Below are positions 7,946 to 17,106 of a stretch of 64,000 nt of DNA, piece by piece. Numbering within the stretch: the first letter of the stretch is position 1; each line of letters opens with the position of its first letter. The stretch lies in the NCBI GenBank assembly GCA_945893045.1, contig CAMDEA010000009.1, positions 24,192 through 88,191 on the forward strand. Direction: 5' to 3'. The stretch comes from Planctomyces sp. SH-PL62 (GTDB taxonomy: Bacteria; Planctomycetota; Planctomycetia; Planctomycetales; Planctomycetaceae). Under the pieces are notes generated by a model. It saw nothing but the letters and a program-made list of their open reading frames with translations. It was not told where the DNA came from and made no database searches. The translations under genes were made by a program, and so were the position numbers.

Positions 7946-10111
7946 GTGGACACGCTCGCTCAAGAGTTACCTCATTCGACAGAACAAGCTCTGCGCGAAC
8001 GGATTCGTTTCACGACGATCAGTGCGGAAGTCGGCCTCGCACTGACCGAGAGTCTCGCACTGCCTTCCGTGCTGGAACACTGTGCCGAGTCGATACGGCG
8101 TAACTTGGATGCGGGGTTAGTTCGCATTTGGACGTTGTCGGAAGCGGAGCCAATTCTCGAACTGCAAGCCAGCGCTGGGCCGCGCAACGCGATCAGCAAG
8201 GCTCCGTGCCGAGTCGCCGTCGGACAGTACCGCATCGGGAAAGTGGCCGAGGAATGTCTGCCGTTCTTCACGAATGACTTGGCCTCGGATGCTTACATCT
8301 GCGACGCGGCCTGGGCGAAGAGCGCGGGGATGATTGCCTGGGCGGCGTATCCGTTGCTGATGGAGAATCGGCTCGTCGGCGTGATGACGATGCACACTCC
8401 GCAGTCGTTGAATCAAGCGACGCGCGAAGCGTTCGCGTCGGTTGCCAGTCAGATCGCATTGGGCATCGACCGCCGTCGGTCCGATGAGGCGCTGCGAGCG
8501 GCTCAGCAGCGATTGCAGCACGTCGTCTCGACCAGTCCGACGGTGCTCTTCACGATGGCCGTGGAGGGCGAGGCGGTGCGGTCCTCATGGCTCAGCGAAA
8601 ACGTGCGTGACCTGACTGGCTACTCGACCGAAGAGATTGCCAGTCCTGATTGGTGGCGCGGACAAATTCACTCGGACGACGTGGCGAGCAGCGACGAGAA
8701 GTTTCCGCACGAACTGTTCGCTCGCGGCCGGACAACGATCAAGTATCGCTTCCGGTGCCAGGATGGCGCGTACCGCTGGTTCCGTAGCGAAATGCGATTG
8801 CTTCGCGACGAAGCCGGCCAACCGTGCGAGATCGTTGGTTCGACGTCGGACATCACGGAGCACAAGCTGCTCGAAGAGCAGTTTCGCCAGGCTCAGAAAA
8901 TGGACGCAATCGGCCGGCTCGCTGGCGGAGTCGCTCACGACTTCAACAATCTGCTGACGATCATCTGCGGCTACGGTGACCTCGTCCATGAACAGCTTGG
9001 CGATGAGCACCCGATGAGCGAACTCGTCACAGAGATCACTCGCGCGGGACACCGAGCTTCCGGGCTGACGCGGCAACTCCTCACGTTCAGCCGCAAGCAA
9101 GTGGTGGCTCCGGTGGTGCTCAATCTCAACACGCTGCTGGGGGACATGGAAAAGATGCTGCGGCGGCTGATCGGCGAAGATGTCGAACTGCTCGTCAAAG
9201 CGAAACGCGGACTGAAGATGATCACCGCCGACCCCGGCCAAATGGAGCAAGTGGTCATGAACCTGGCGATCAATGCTCGCGACGCCATGCCCAGCGGCGG
9301 CAAACTGACGATCGACACCGCGAACATCGAACTCGACGACGATCACGTCCGCCAACACGCCGCCGCGCGTCCCGGCCCACACATCGTCTTGACGATCCGT
9401 GACACCGGCTGCGGCATGGATCAAGCCACTCAAGCCCGCATCTTCGAGCCATTCTTCACGACGAAAGGCCCCGACCAAGGGACCGGTTTGGGGCTGGCAA
9501 CCGTGTACGGCATCGTCACTCAAAGCGGCGGGCACATCGACGTGACGAGTGCACCGAACCACGGCACGACATTCACAATCTACATCCCCGCACATCACAG
9601 CAAGCGTTCCACCGAACGTGCGAAATCCCAACGAGCCAAGCTGCCTCGCGGGACAGAAACAATCCTGCTGGTCGAGGACGAAGACGGTCTGCGCCGCTTC
9701 GCACGATTGGCTCTCGAAAAGCACGGCTACATGGTGCTCGAAGCCGCGCGCGTCAGCGATGCACTGCGCCTCTGCGAGCAGCACCCCGACTCCATTCACT
9801 TGCTACTGACCGACGTCGTCATGCCCGCGATGAATGGCCGGCAACTCGCCGAACGTCTGAAGCAACAACGCCCCGACCTCAAGGTGCTGTACATGTCCGG
9901 CTACACCGACGACGAGATCGTGCGTCAGGGCATCCTGTATTTCGACACGCCCTTCCTCCAAAAGCCGTTCTCCGCTGCCAGCCTAAGTCAAAAAGTACGC
10001 GATGCCTTGAAGGTCTCGAACAAGCGTCGAGCCAATCGCGAGCGACGTCCATCGGCAGAAACTCCAGTATCTGACGCGTCGCGACTGACTCGAATGAGAT
10101 TGCAGAGTTAA
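7946..10111 (+). CDS. Hybrid sensor histidine kinase (GAF - PAS - HisKA - HATPase - REC)
   Basis: I use the GTG at 7946, preceded by GAAAGAGAG, rather than an in-frame TTG at 7856 inside the upstream gene. The 721-residue product has no membrane segment, so it should sense a cytoplasmic signal. A GAF domain covers about 20-185 and a PAS domain about 195-320, ending in the usual DITEHKLLEEQ linker. The phospho-accepting histidine is H331 in GGVAHDFNN. The ATPase domain shows the N box NLAINARDAMP, the DTGCGMD box, and FEPFFTTK plus GTGLGLATVYG. A C-terminal receiver domain has acceptor D623 in LLLTDVVMP and a late FLQKPF lysine. Phosphate may pass within the protein or to the adjacent NtrC-like regulator. 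Confidence 0.92.
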   Translation: MDTLAQELPHSTEQALRERIRFTTISAEVGLALTESLALPSVLEHCAESIRRNLDAGLVRIWTLSEAEPILELQASAGPRNAISKAPCRVAVGQYRIGKVAEECLPFFTNDLASDAYICDAAWAKSAGMIAWAAYPLLMENRLVGVMTMHTPQSLNQATREAFASVASQIALGIDRRRSDEALRAAQQRLQHVVSTSPTVLFTMAVEGEAVRSSWLSENVRDLTGYSTEEIASPDWWRGQIHSDDVASSDEKFPHELFARGRTTIKYRFRCQDGAYRWFRSEMRLLRDEAGQPCEIVGSTSDITEHKLLEEQFRQAQKMDAIGRLAGGVAHDFNNLLTIICGYGDLVHEQLGDEHPMSELVTEITRAGHRASGLTRQLLTFSRKQVVAPVVLNLNTLLGDMEKMLRRLIGEDVELLVKAKRGLKMITADPGQMEQVVMNLAINARDAMPSGGKLTIDTANIELDDDHVRQHAAARPGPHIVLTIRDTGCGMDQATQARIFEPFFTTKGPDQGTGLGLATVYGIVTQSGGHIDVTSAPNHGTTFTIYIPAHHSKRSTERAKSQRAKLPRGTETILLVEDEDGLRRFARLALEKHGYMVLEAARVSDALRLCEQHPDSIHLLLTDVVMPAMNGRQLAERLKQQRPDLKVLYMSGYTDDEIVRQGILYFDTPFLQKPFSAASLSQKVRDALKVSNKRRANRERRPSAETPVSDASRLTRMRLQS

Positions 10112-10238
10112 TTGCAGAGAAAACCACAAAATGGTATGAAAACCGTGCGTTTTTCGGCACTTTGTGTAAAGTGTCGATTCTTCAAAATGGGTTGAGAGTT
10201 CAGCACTTACGGCAATTGGCTCAGAACGAATCGTCTGT

Positions 10239-10280
10239 TTGACATCGTGGAGGTCACAAGTTCGAGTCTTGTATCGTCCA
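10239..10280 (+). pseudogene. 3' fragment of a tRNA gene (anticodon loop to acceptor end), probable relic attachment site
   Basis: TTGACAT at 10239-10245 fits a Val(GAC) anticodon loop. It is followed by CGTGG, a five-base variable loop AGGTC, a perfect T-arm (ACAAG / TTCGAGT / CTTGT) and an acceptor strand ATCGTCC plus A. Upstream there is no matching 5' acceptor strand (GGACGAT), no D-arm and no 5' anticodon stem that could pair with CGTGG. The tRNA is therefore only a 3' part, broken at the anticodon loop. Integrases commonly recombine in tRNA anticodon or T arms and leave such copies. It sits about 110 bases from the edge of the conflict-gene island. Confidence 0.65.
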
Positions 10281-10389
10281 CTTTTGAACTATAAATCCGA
10301 GTAAGATCCTTGCGAACCCCGTGAAATACGGGGTTTCTTCGTTGTGTGATATCGGAGTCTGTTCCACATTTGGCTTGGCTTCGAGGATT

Positions 10390-13164
10390 TCAACGATTCG
10401 TCGTTTCGTAGGTGGCTTGGAAGATGGACCGCGCGACGATCCAAACATTATCGGGATAGGGCACGTCTTGATCGGCGGCGTTTTTGACGAGGTAGTCACC
10501 GGACTTCCCACGAAGTTCTCCCCAGGTGGCATGAACGGTGAAGTCGTGATTGATCTGGGCCGCTTTCACACTGGCACCGTCGGGGCGTGGAGTGAACTGT
10601 TGCCAGCCGTCGGCTTCGATGAGGCCGGTCGGTTCGTATTTCGATTCGAGATTCTTCACGGATTGAGGCCACAATTCACCAGCGGGGCCGCGGCAGAGGT
10701 AGTCGCCGGCGTTGGCTTCGAGGAGTCCTTCCAGCGTGCTCACCGACTGAGCGGCGGATAATCGTTTGGCCCAGACCGGATGAGTCTTCTGAGCCTGGAA
10801 CCAGGTGCCGGCACGGTTGACTTCGTTCAGCAGTGCGCGATTCGGAAAACGCTCGCTGCAAAAGTTGAAGGGGCCGATGTCCAGGTTCTGACGCACGATC
10901 GCGACGGACAGGAAGACGTCCACGATCGGCGCGAGTCCCTGGCCGAGGAAGTATCCCACTCGGCAAACCTGTCGCCACGAACTCTGAGCGTGCTGGATCG
11001 TTTGCGGAGTCAGTTCGGTGAACGCCGCCAGGTATCGGCTGGCGGCGAGGCCAAAGTCGCCGCGAATCAACGCCACTTCCGCTTCGGTGGCGAAGACCCA
11101 GTAGCAATCCGCGTGGGAGGTATCCGCTTTTTGGCAGTGTTGCTTCACGGACTGGATTAATTGCTCGACGACGGCGGTGTCTTGGCGCGACAGCAGTGCC
11201 ATCGTCGCCGCGTTGATGCCGGGGAAGTAATGCTGATGGATCTCATACGCTTCCCGATAGGCCTTGTAAGCCGCCTCGTAGAGCTGCCGCAGCACTTCGT
11301 GATCGGGAGTGGTTTTGTTGGCAATCCACTCCTGCCAATTTCGGCCGGCCCTTTCCTTCAGGCAGCGGCCGATGCGTGTGAGCGTTTCATGGTCTCCGAA
11401 GTCGGGGCAGAGCGACCGAAAGGGGGCGACGGCCTCCAGCGCCCGTTTCACGTCACCGGTCGCGGCAAGATTCAAGGCGGTCTCGGCCTTGAGCGGCACG
11501 CAGCGCGAGAATTGCTGTTCGGCCGCAGCGAGAATCGCCAGTGCGGAGGCATGGTCGTTACGGCCCCAAGCCTGGTGAGCCAGGTACAGCGGGATGCGAT
11601 AGCTGGCCGCCATCGCGGATGTCGGATTGGCCGCGATGGCGGACGGCTCATGCGACATCTTCGCGGCCGTGAGTTCGGCACAGGCCACGCCCGCCGACAC
11701 CAGCGCCGATTCCGTTTCAGCCGCTTGATACGAGTTCCATTTCGCGGTCGTCAGGCCATACACGGCGAGTGCGAAGTTGTATTCGTCGCGCCAGCCGCCG
11801 AACGCTCCCGGGTGTCGCGAACCCAGCACCAGCGCGGCCTCCTGGCGAATTCGCAGCAGCAGCGTGAGCAACCGGCTCAGCGCTGCCTGGCCGGGAATCA
11901 GGTCGCGGCGACTGGGAGGCTCACGGCTCTCCGCCTGATCGACGCTGTCGATCTGATGCGATTCCTGAGCCAGCAGCCGTTCGATTTCAGACAGCCAGGC
12001 CAACCGCTGAGCACGTTGCGATCGCTTCAGTTCCGCCTGAGGTCTATCGGGCGATTCCACGCGCCGGGCACGCCGAGACCGTGCCAAGAATGCTGCGTGT
12101 GTTTCGTGGTCGTTGTCCAGAATCCACGGCAGCAACCGCGACTTCAATTCCATTTCGAGTTTGACGAAATCCCACGCCACGACGTTGTCCCGAGCCATCT
12201 CGCCATAGTCGTACAAGATCGGTGAGCGGGCTTCGTGACGAGAGACTCCGACCAGAATGTTCTGACCATGCAAGTCTCCATGCGTCGGTCCAACGAGCGT
12301 CGATAGGACGAACGGAATATCGCGCGCGGCCACGTCGCGAGCCGCATGTTGCAACGCCCAGGCGATGTAATCGACCGGATCAAGATACTTCGGCGCTTCC
12401 GGTGATTGCGGAGCATCTCGGCCAGAGAGGAGCCAGAGCGCATCAGCTCGCAACACCGCGCGGTCACAGCGCGGGTCGCTGTTGGGGAGCGCCGGATCAG
12501 CCCTCCAGCGGTCGGCCACTTTTTGAAACTTGGACGTGTAGAACTCGACCGCTCGCTGCGGATCGTGCTTCGCCGACTTGTAGAACCACTCGTGCAGGTC
12601 GCCGAACAAGTCGACGACGACCCGTTCGACCGACGCCATGTCCGCGAAATCGTGAGAATTCGGATCGTCCGTTTTGATCCCCTTTTCCGCCGCCGATTGC
12701 CACGTCACGGGGACTTGATGCTCCGAGTCGAAGCCAAAAAACAGATAAGCGTTCTCGTAGAGAACCGCCCACCGAGGAATCGGCGGCAGCCCCGGCCGCT
12801 CGCTCGTTCGGTCAGGCAGCGAGCGTTTCGTCACCGGCACGAACAACCGGCTGCGCACATGGCGTTGAGCCACGCATTCTTGCCATCCATCGAAATCGCG
12901 CCCGACCTCCGACTCGTCCCCCAACTTGATGATGTGCGATTGAAACACACCGCCGCGAAACGTCTCGACCCCCAAGATGACTTTCGTCAACGGCTCGTTC
13001 TTGAACCCGATAAACACATCATGCACCGTCACCCGCTCGATGCCATCCGACGCAAACACCGCGACCAACTCAGCCGAGAGCCGCTGCCGAGTCTCCTCCT
13101 GCGGGATCTTGCCCTGCGCTCGGCTTTCCCAAAGAACCGTGTCGATGGTCAACGGCGTGGTCAT
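10390..13164 (-). CDS. Conflict-system protein: aminoglycoside-phosphotransferase-like (TCAD9-like) domain, TPR/TRAF-binding-like region, C-terminal 'DYL' modules
   Basis: The 924-residue protein starts at an ATG behind AGGGAT. The N-terminal third has a kinase-like fold of the aminoglycoside phosphotransferase type, with THGDLHGQNILV at 294-305 and LYDYGEMARDNVVAWDF after it. These match the catalytic and metal-binding loops. Similar domains in planctomycete ternary conflict systems have been called ternary complex-associated domains. Residues about 440-760 look like degenerate TPRs of the TRAF-binding type. The C-terminus has two short related modules, AGDYLCRGPAGELWPQ and SGDYLVKNAADQDVPYPDNV. 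A role as sensor or adaptor of the neighbouring TIR/STAND proteins is inferred. Whether the kinase-like domain phosphorylates anything is unknown. Confidence 0.65.
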   Translation of the reverse strand: MTTPLTIDTVLWESRAQGKIPQEETRQRLSAELVAVFASDGIERVTVHDVFIGFKNEPLTKVILGVETFRGGVFQSHIIKLGDESEVGRDFDGWQECVAQRHVRSRLFVPVTKRSLPDRTSERPGLPPIPRWAVLYENAYLFFGFDSEHQVPVTWQSAAEKGIKTDDPNSHDFADMASVERVVVDLFGDLHEWFYKSAKHDPQRAVEFYTSKFQKVADRWRADPALPNSDPRCDRAVLRADALWLLSGRDAPQSPEAPKYLDPVDYIAWALQHAARDVAARDIPFVLSTLVGPTHGDLHGQNILVGVSRHEARSPILYDYGEMARDNVVAWDFVKLEMELKSRLLPWILDNDHETHAAFLARSRRARRVESPDRPQAELKRSQRAQRLAWLSEIERLLAQESHQIDSVDQAESREPPSRRDLIPGQAALSRLLTLLLRIRQEAALVLGSRHPGAFGGWRDEYNFALAVYGLTTAKWNSYQAAETESALVSAGVACAELTAAKMSHEPSAIAANPTSAMAASYRIPLYLAHQAWGRNDHASALAILAAAEQQFSRCVPLKAETALNLAATGDVKRALEAVAPFRSLCPDFGDHETLTRIGRCLKERAGRNWQEWIANKTTPDHEVLRQLYEAAYKAYREAYEIHQHYFPGINAATMALLSRQDTAVVEQLIQSVKQHCQKADTSHADCYWVFATEAEVALIRGDFGLAASRYLAAFTELTPQTIQHAQSSWRQVCRVGYFLGQGLAPIVDVFLSVAIVRQNLDIGPFNFCSERFPNRALLNEVNRAGTWFQAQKTHPVWAKRLSAAQSVSTLEGLLEANAGDYLCRGPAGELWPQSVKNLESKYEPTGLIEADGWQQFTPRPDGASVKAAQINHDFTVHATWGELRGKSGDYLVKNAADQDVPYPDNVWIVARSIFQATYETTNR

Positions 13165-13210
13165 GGTTGAATCCCTGATGACTTCGAGTCGCTGAAACTG
13201 AGTGGTCTTT

Positions 13211-13405
13211 GAGTCCCGCTAGGGACGAATCGAAAATAGCCCAGCACGTCAGTGCTGGGTTTCGTTGCGAAACTCCTCACAAAGTCCCGCTAGGGACGAC
13301 AGAATGCGATCCTGTTCTGTCGTCCCTGACGGGACTCAAGAGGCACGCGGACCGGTCATCCCAGCACTGAAGTGCTGGGCTGTTTTCGAGTGTCCTTGAC
13401 GGGAC
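13211..13405. repeat. Cluster of short palindromic repeats
   Basis: Between the kinase-like/TPR gene and the Nudix-TIR gene are repeated short palindromes. AGTCCCGCTAGGGACGA occurs twice and in variant form (CGTCCCTGACGGGACT, GTCCTTGACGGGAC). CCCAGCACGTCAGTGCTGGG and CCCAGCACTGAAGTGCTGGG also occur. They resemble REP-type extragenic palindromes. No gene is visible in 13165-13503. Confidence 0.75.
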
Positions 13406-13503
13406 AAAAACAAAACCACTTCGCTTGTGTGAGTGACTTCGTTGATCGCTCATACCATAACTCCGAACCGATGTTGCTCACCGTCGGCGCTCAAGTCCTC
13501 CGG

Positions 13504-16500
13504 TCAACCGAGGGACATCCCGTATTCCCCAAGCAGCTCGTTCAGCCGCTCGTGGACTTCAGCGTCGGGAATACCCAGCGCCTGCAACAACCTCGCGTAG
13601 TTTCCAACCATCACCTGAAGGTGGGGATGCTGATGCCCGGTGGCTTGTGTGAACTTCAACAAGATTCCCACCGTCCGGCGCATCAGCGGCTCGGCTTCCA
13701 CCAGTCGGTTCATGGCCTGGAGCAACTGCGCCAGGTTGTTGAGGTTGACGGCGACGTTTGGATGCTCGGCCCCGTAGGACTGCTCGAAGATGGCCAGCGC
13801 GCGGCGCATCAGCGGCTCGGCCTCCGCCAGACGGTTCGTGGCCTGGAGCAACAGCGCCAGGTTGTTGAGGTCGCGGGCGACGTTGGGGTGCTCGGCTTTG
13901 TAGGACTGCTCGTCGATGGCCAGCGCGCGGCGGATCAGCGGCTCCGCCTCCGCCAGACGGTTCGTGGCCTGGAGCAACTGCGCCAGGTTGTTGAGGTCGA
14001 TGGCGACGTCGGAGTGCTCGGCTCCGTAGGACTGCTCGTCGATGGCCAGCGCGCGGCGCATCAGCGGTTCGGCCTCCGCCAGACGGTTCGTGGCCTGGAG
14101 CAACTGCGCCAGGTTGTTGAGGTTGACGGCGACGCTGCGGTGCTCGGCTCCGTCGGACTGCTCGCCGATGGCCAGCGCGCGGCGCATCAGCGGCTCGGCC
14201 TCCGCCAGACGGTTCGTGGCCTGGAGCAACCCCGCCAGGTTGTTGAGGTGGCGCGCGGCGTTGGGGTGCTCGGCACCGTACGACTGCTCGTCGATGGCCA
14301 GCGCGCGGCGCATCAGCGGCTCGGCCTCCGCCAGGCGGTTTGTGGCCTGGAGCAACTGCGCCAGGTTATTGAGGCAGATGGCGACTCTGGAGTGCTCGGC
14401 TCCGTAGGACAGCTCGTCGATGGCCAGCGCGCGGCGCATTAGTGGCTCAGCTAGCGCCCAATCGGCGAGGTTCTTCCACCGATGGCCAGCTTGGTTGAGC
14501 AGCCACGACGCTCGCTGATGACCGGTCTCGGCCCACAGATCGGCGAGGGCGTCCAGAGGTTCGAGTTCCCAGCGTGCGTCCTGCCAGCGCGTCGTTTGTT
14601 CCAGCACTCGGTCCCGTTCTTCGATCAACGCCTGCAGGGACTGCTGCCGCTCCGCAACGGTGGACTCGTCCAGGTTGCGGCGGACCAGGTCTTGAACCAG
14701 GCGGTGGACTCGCACCAGCCGTTGGTCCGTCGTCTCTTCTTCGACACGCAGGAACAACGCCAAGCGCACCAGGCGGCGACAGAGATCCAACCACGGATCA
14801 GACAAACGCGAGCGCTGGCTCAAATCCGGGAAATCCTGCGTCACCAACGTCTGCAACCAAGGGAGCGGAACCAGATCGGGAGGGAGACAGGCCGCGTATT
14901 CCAGCGCGCGACGTTCCGCGGGTTGCAACTCGTCCAGCACGGGACCAAGCACCGCCGACAAACGACGCTGATGATTGTGCCGCCGCAGTTCCACATCGTC
15001 CGAGTCGGCGATCGTCTCCAAGTCCTCCAAACCGAGACCCTCCGCGAACTGTGCGTAGTTGGTTTCGGGATGCGAGGCCAACCAAGCCGCGACCAACTCG
15101 ACCGCCAGCGCGAAACCGCCGAGGCGTTTCACGATGCGGAGTGCGGCGGTGCGGTCAGTGTCAGAAGAAGACGCAGGCGGGCCGCCTACGCTACGTTCGA
15201 ACGGGCGATGCTTCTCCAGCAGGTCGAGCGCGTCGGCATCCGGCAGTTCGCCCAACGTCAGCCATGCGCCGCCGGATGGCGGGAGCAGCCGCGTCGTTGC
15301 CAACAGATGCAGCTTCGGTCCCAGTGACGTGAGCAGGTCGGTCTGTTGCGGCGAGACGACTTGCAGGTCCGAGACGTTGTCCAACACCAGCAGGATGTGA
15401 TCGATCTTGTCAAGCCGCTCGCGCAGGCAGGACTTGATCGCCGCGAAGTACGTTTCGGCTGTCTTCCGTTCTTCATCGCTGATCTGGTCGCGGAACAAGT
15501 CACCCAGATGGAGTGCCGCGTCGCGCAGGCTCGACTTGCCCTCGCAGGGAACCAGGAACCGGCCTCCCGGATACCCGCTGGCGAAGGCGTGAGCGTAAGT
15601 GAATGCCAACTCGGTCTTGCCGATGCCTCCCAAGCCATGCACGCCGCAGATGACTCCGGCGCGGTCGTCCTTCAGCCGCTGTCGCAGGTCGAGCAGTTCG
15701 TTCAAGCGGCCGGAGAACTGCTTGTTGTACGGCGGCACGGTGCTGAGACTGTCCGCCGCCAGTCGCACACGCTTGGTTCGCTCGTCAAGATCGCGAGCCA
15801 AACGCTCCAACACGCGCCGCAAATCGTCGCGCAGCAAGGCATCGACCCCTTGCTGCTGAAGCGGTTGCACAAACTCTCGCGTGATCTGCCGACGATCGCG
15901 CATCTGCTGCATCATCGGTGCCGACGCCATGATGAAGTTCTCGTGCGGTTCTGGAAGTCGGCAAAGTTCGGCGACCTGACGCGCGACTTCATGCTCGTCC
16001 AACATCGCTTGCTCACGCAGGCCGGGCAAGTTGCCGACTAACCCCGGCACCTCGACGAAATAGACCAGTGCGCCACCGCTCGACAAAACGTGCTTGGCAA
16101 TCTCGATGTCGATCCACGCCTTCCACTCCGTCCGGCACCACTCTCTGGTAAAGTAGCTCGGCGAGATGAACGCCAGAAACAGCCGCGACTTCGCCAGACC
16201 GTGATGCAGCCGATGTTGCCAGTCGTCGAAGCTGCGAATGTCGTCGCTGTCGAAGAAGTAGGTCAGCTCGCGCCCGCCGCTGAACTTGCGGTGCTCGACC
16301 AGCAGCTCTTCGACGAACCGAGTGATCCAGCCGTCAAAGTTGTCCGCGCGGGCATACGAGACGAAGAAGTCAAACTCATCCAGTGGACGACGCATCAATG
16401 GCTGCTGCCTGAGGGACAGCGTCTGGATCTCACGCCACGCCCGCTCGACCTGCTCGGCGATGGGCTGTCCGTCCGTTGTGGCTCGGCGTTCGATCTCGCC

Positions 16501-16854
16501 ATCGGTTACCCAGAGAACTCCGGGTTGCGACTCAATTCGATCCTGTGCGTCCGTCGTCAACGTCATTGAGAAGACTTCGTGCCGATACCGAGTCTGCTCC
16601 TGCACGGATTCCGAAAACGCCTCGTAGTCGAGTTTCGCCAATGCTGGCTCGCTGACTTGGAAGTCTTGGCCGTGAGTCAACCCAAGTTCCTCCTCGACCT
16701 CGCGCCGCACACACTCACGAAACGATTCGTCCGCTTCGAGATGCCCTCCGACCAACGCGAACCGCTGCCATCTCTCGTTCCACAGCACGAGCCACTGCGA
16801 CTCATCGCCGACACGCCGCTCGATCCAAGCCAAACCGGCAAACGATTCACGCAT
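13504..16854 (-). CDS. Nudix - TIR - NB-ARC (STAND NTPase) - TPR fusion protein, probable immune receptor/effector
   Basis: The chosen ATG at 16854 gives 1,116 residues. An in-frame ATG at 16896 and longer starts would translate a palindromic repeat, so I rejected them. A complete Nudix box lies at 37-59 (GHLEADESFREC, then VRREVEEELGL) and fits Gx5Ex7REUxEExGU. A TIR domain follows at about 161-300 (FDFFVSYARAD; SPSYFTREWCRTEW, putative catalytic E243). The NB-ARC region has Walker A GLGGIGKT at 407-414 and Walker B ILLVLDNV near 487-494. The C-terminus is a tetratricopeptide array of six nearly identical 42-residue units plus one diverged unit. The likely model is ligand binding by the TPRs, NTP-driven oligomerisation, and NAD cleavage by TIR. 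The Nudix domain might then hydrolyse ADP-ribose-type products or tune a signal. Only the domains are seen; the mechanism is inferred. Confidence 0.88.
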   Translation of the reverse strand: MRESFAGLAWIERRVGDESQWLVLWNERWQRFALVGGHLEADESFRECVRREVEEELGLTHGQDFQVSEPALAKLDYEAFSESVQEQTRYRHEVFSMTLTTDAQDRIESQPGVLWVTDGEIERRATTDGQPIAEQVERAWREIQTLSLRQQPLMRRPLDEFDFFVSYARADNFDGWITRFVEELLVEHRKFSGGRELTYFFDSDDIRSFDDWQHRLHHGLAKSRLFLAFISPSYFTREWCRTEWKAWIDIEIAKHVLSSGGALVYFVEVPGLVGNLPGLREQAMLDEHEVARQVAELCRLPEPHENFIMASAPMMQQMRDRRQITREFVQPLQQQGVDALLRDDLRRVLERLARDLDERTKRVRLAADSLSTVPPYNKQFSGRLNELLDLRQRLKDDRAGVICGVHGLGGIGKTELAFTYAHAFASGYPGGRFLVPCEGKSSLRDAALHLGDLFRDQISDEERKTAETYFAAIKSCLRERLDKIDHILLVLDNVSDLQVVSPQQTDLLTSLGPKLHLLATTRLLPPSGGAWLTLGELPDADALDLLEKHRPFERSVGGPPASSSDTDRTAALRIVKRLGGFALAVELVAAWLASHPETNYAQFAEGLGLEDLETIADSDDVELRRHNHQRRLSAVLGPVLDELQPAERRALEYAACLPPDLVPLPWLQTLVTQDFPDLSQRSRLSDPWLDLCRRLVRLALFLRVEEETTDQRLVRVHRLVQDLVRRNLDESTVAERQQSLQALIEERDRVLEQTTRWQDARWELEPLDALADLWAETGHQRASWLLNQAGHRWKNLADWALAEPLMRRALAIDELSYGAEHSRVAICLNNLAQLLQATNRLAEAEPLMRRALAIDEQSYGAEHPNAARHLNNLAGLLQATNRLAEAEPLMRRALAIGEQSDGAEHRSVAVNLNNLAQLLQATNRLAEAEPLMRRALAIDEQSYGAEHSDVAIDLNNLAQLLQATNRLAEAEPLIRRALAIDEQSYKAEHPNVARDLNNLALLLQATNRLAEAEPLMRRALAIFEQSYGAEHPNVAVNLNNLAQLLQAMNRLVEAEPLMRRTVGILLKFTQATGHQHPHLQVMVGNYARLLQALGIPDAEVHERLNELLGEYGMSLG
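13675..14455 (-). repeat. Tandem ~126-bp repeats encoding TPR units
   Basis: Six to seven direct repeats of about 126 bases encode 42-residue TPRs of the form AEAEPLMRRALAIDEQSYGA. The repeats are nearly identical at the DNA level, differing mostly at a few codons between helices. This suggests recent duplication or gene conversion of the sensor array. Confidence 0.85.
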
Positions 16855-16904
16855 GATGGCTTCTTCGTAGGTCAGACTATCCAGGCTGACCCGCATGGAA
16901 TTCA

Positions 16905-17100
16905 ACGCGGGTAGCCACGCTCGCCAAGAGCGTGGGTTTTCGCCGAATCTCCCCACGCTCTTGGCGAGCGTGTTGAATTTCCTGTTTAACCCCAACGCCA
17001 ACGGCGTGGGCGGGACGAGGAATAACGACTTACGTTCGCACGCACGCCGATGGCGTGGCGGTTAAACAACTTTTTCAACACGCTCTTGGCGAGCGTGGCG
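16905..17100. repeat. Palindromic repeat cluster upstream of the Nudix-TIR gene
   Basis: CACGCTCTTGGCGAGCGTG occurs twice here in the same orientation (near 16963 and 17080) and once inverted as CACGCTCGCCAAGAGCGTG (near 16917). It is combined with GTTTAACC and GGTTAAAC arms. The element lies just upstream of the chosen start of the Nudix-TIR gene and is translated only if an upstream start is used. Confidence 0.7.
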
Positions 17101-17106
17101 ACAGAC

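Noticed and set aside
10254..10532. Minus-strand frame ending in KWTIQDSNL
   Set aside because: This is the known false translation of a tRNA 3' end plus flanking DNA.
13211..13405. Possible CRISPR array because of repeated short palindromes
   Set aside because: The repeats are irregularly spaced and of two different sequences, with no equal spacers.
13372..14442. Plus-strand frame of 356 residues with repeated motifs
   Set aside because: It mirrors the tandem TPR repeats of the minus-strand Nudix-TIR gene; the repeat comes from that gene.
16855..17001. Upstream extension of the Nudix-TIR protein
   Set aside because: It translates a palindromic repeat (GENPRSWRAWLPALNS) and adds no domain, so I started the gene downstream.
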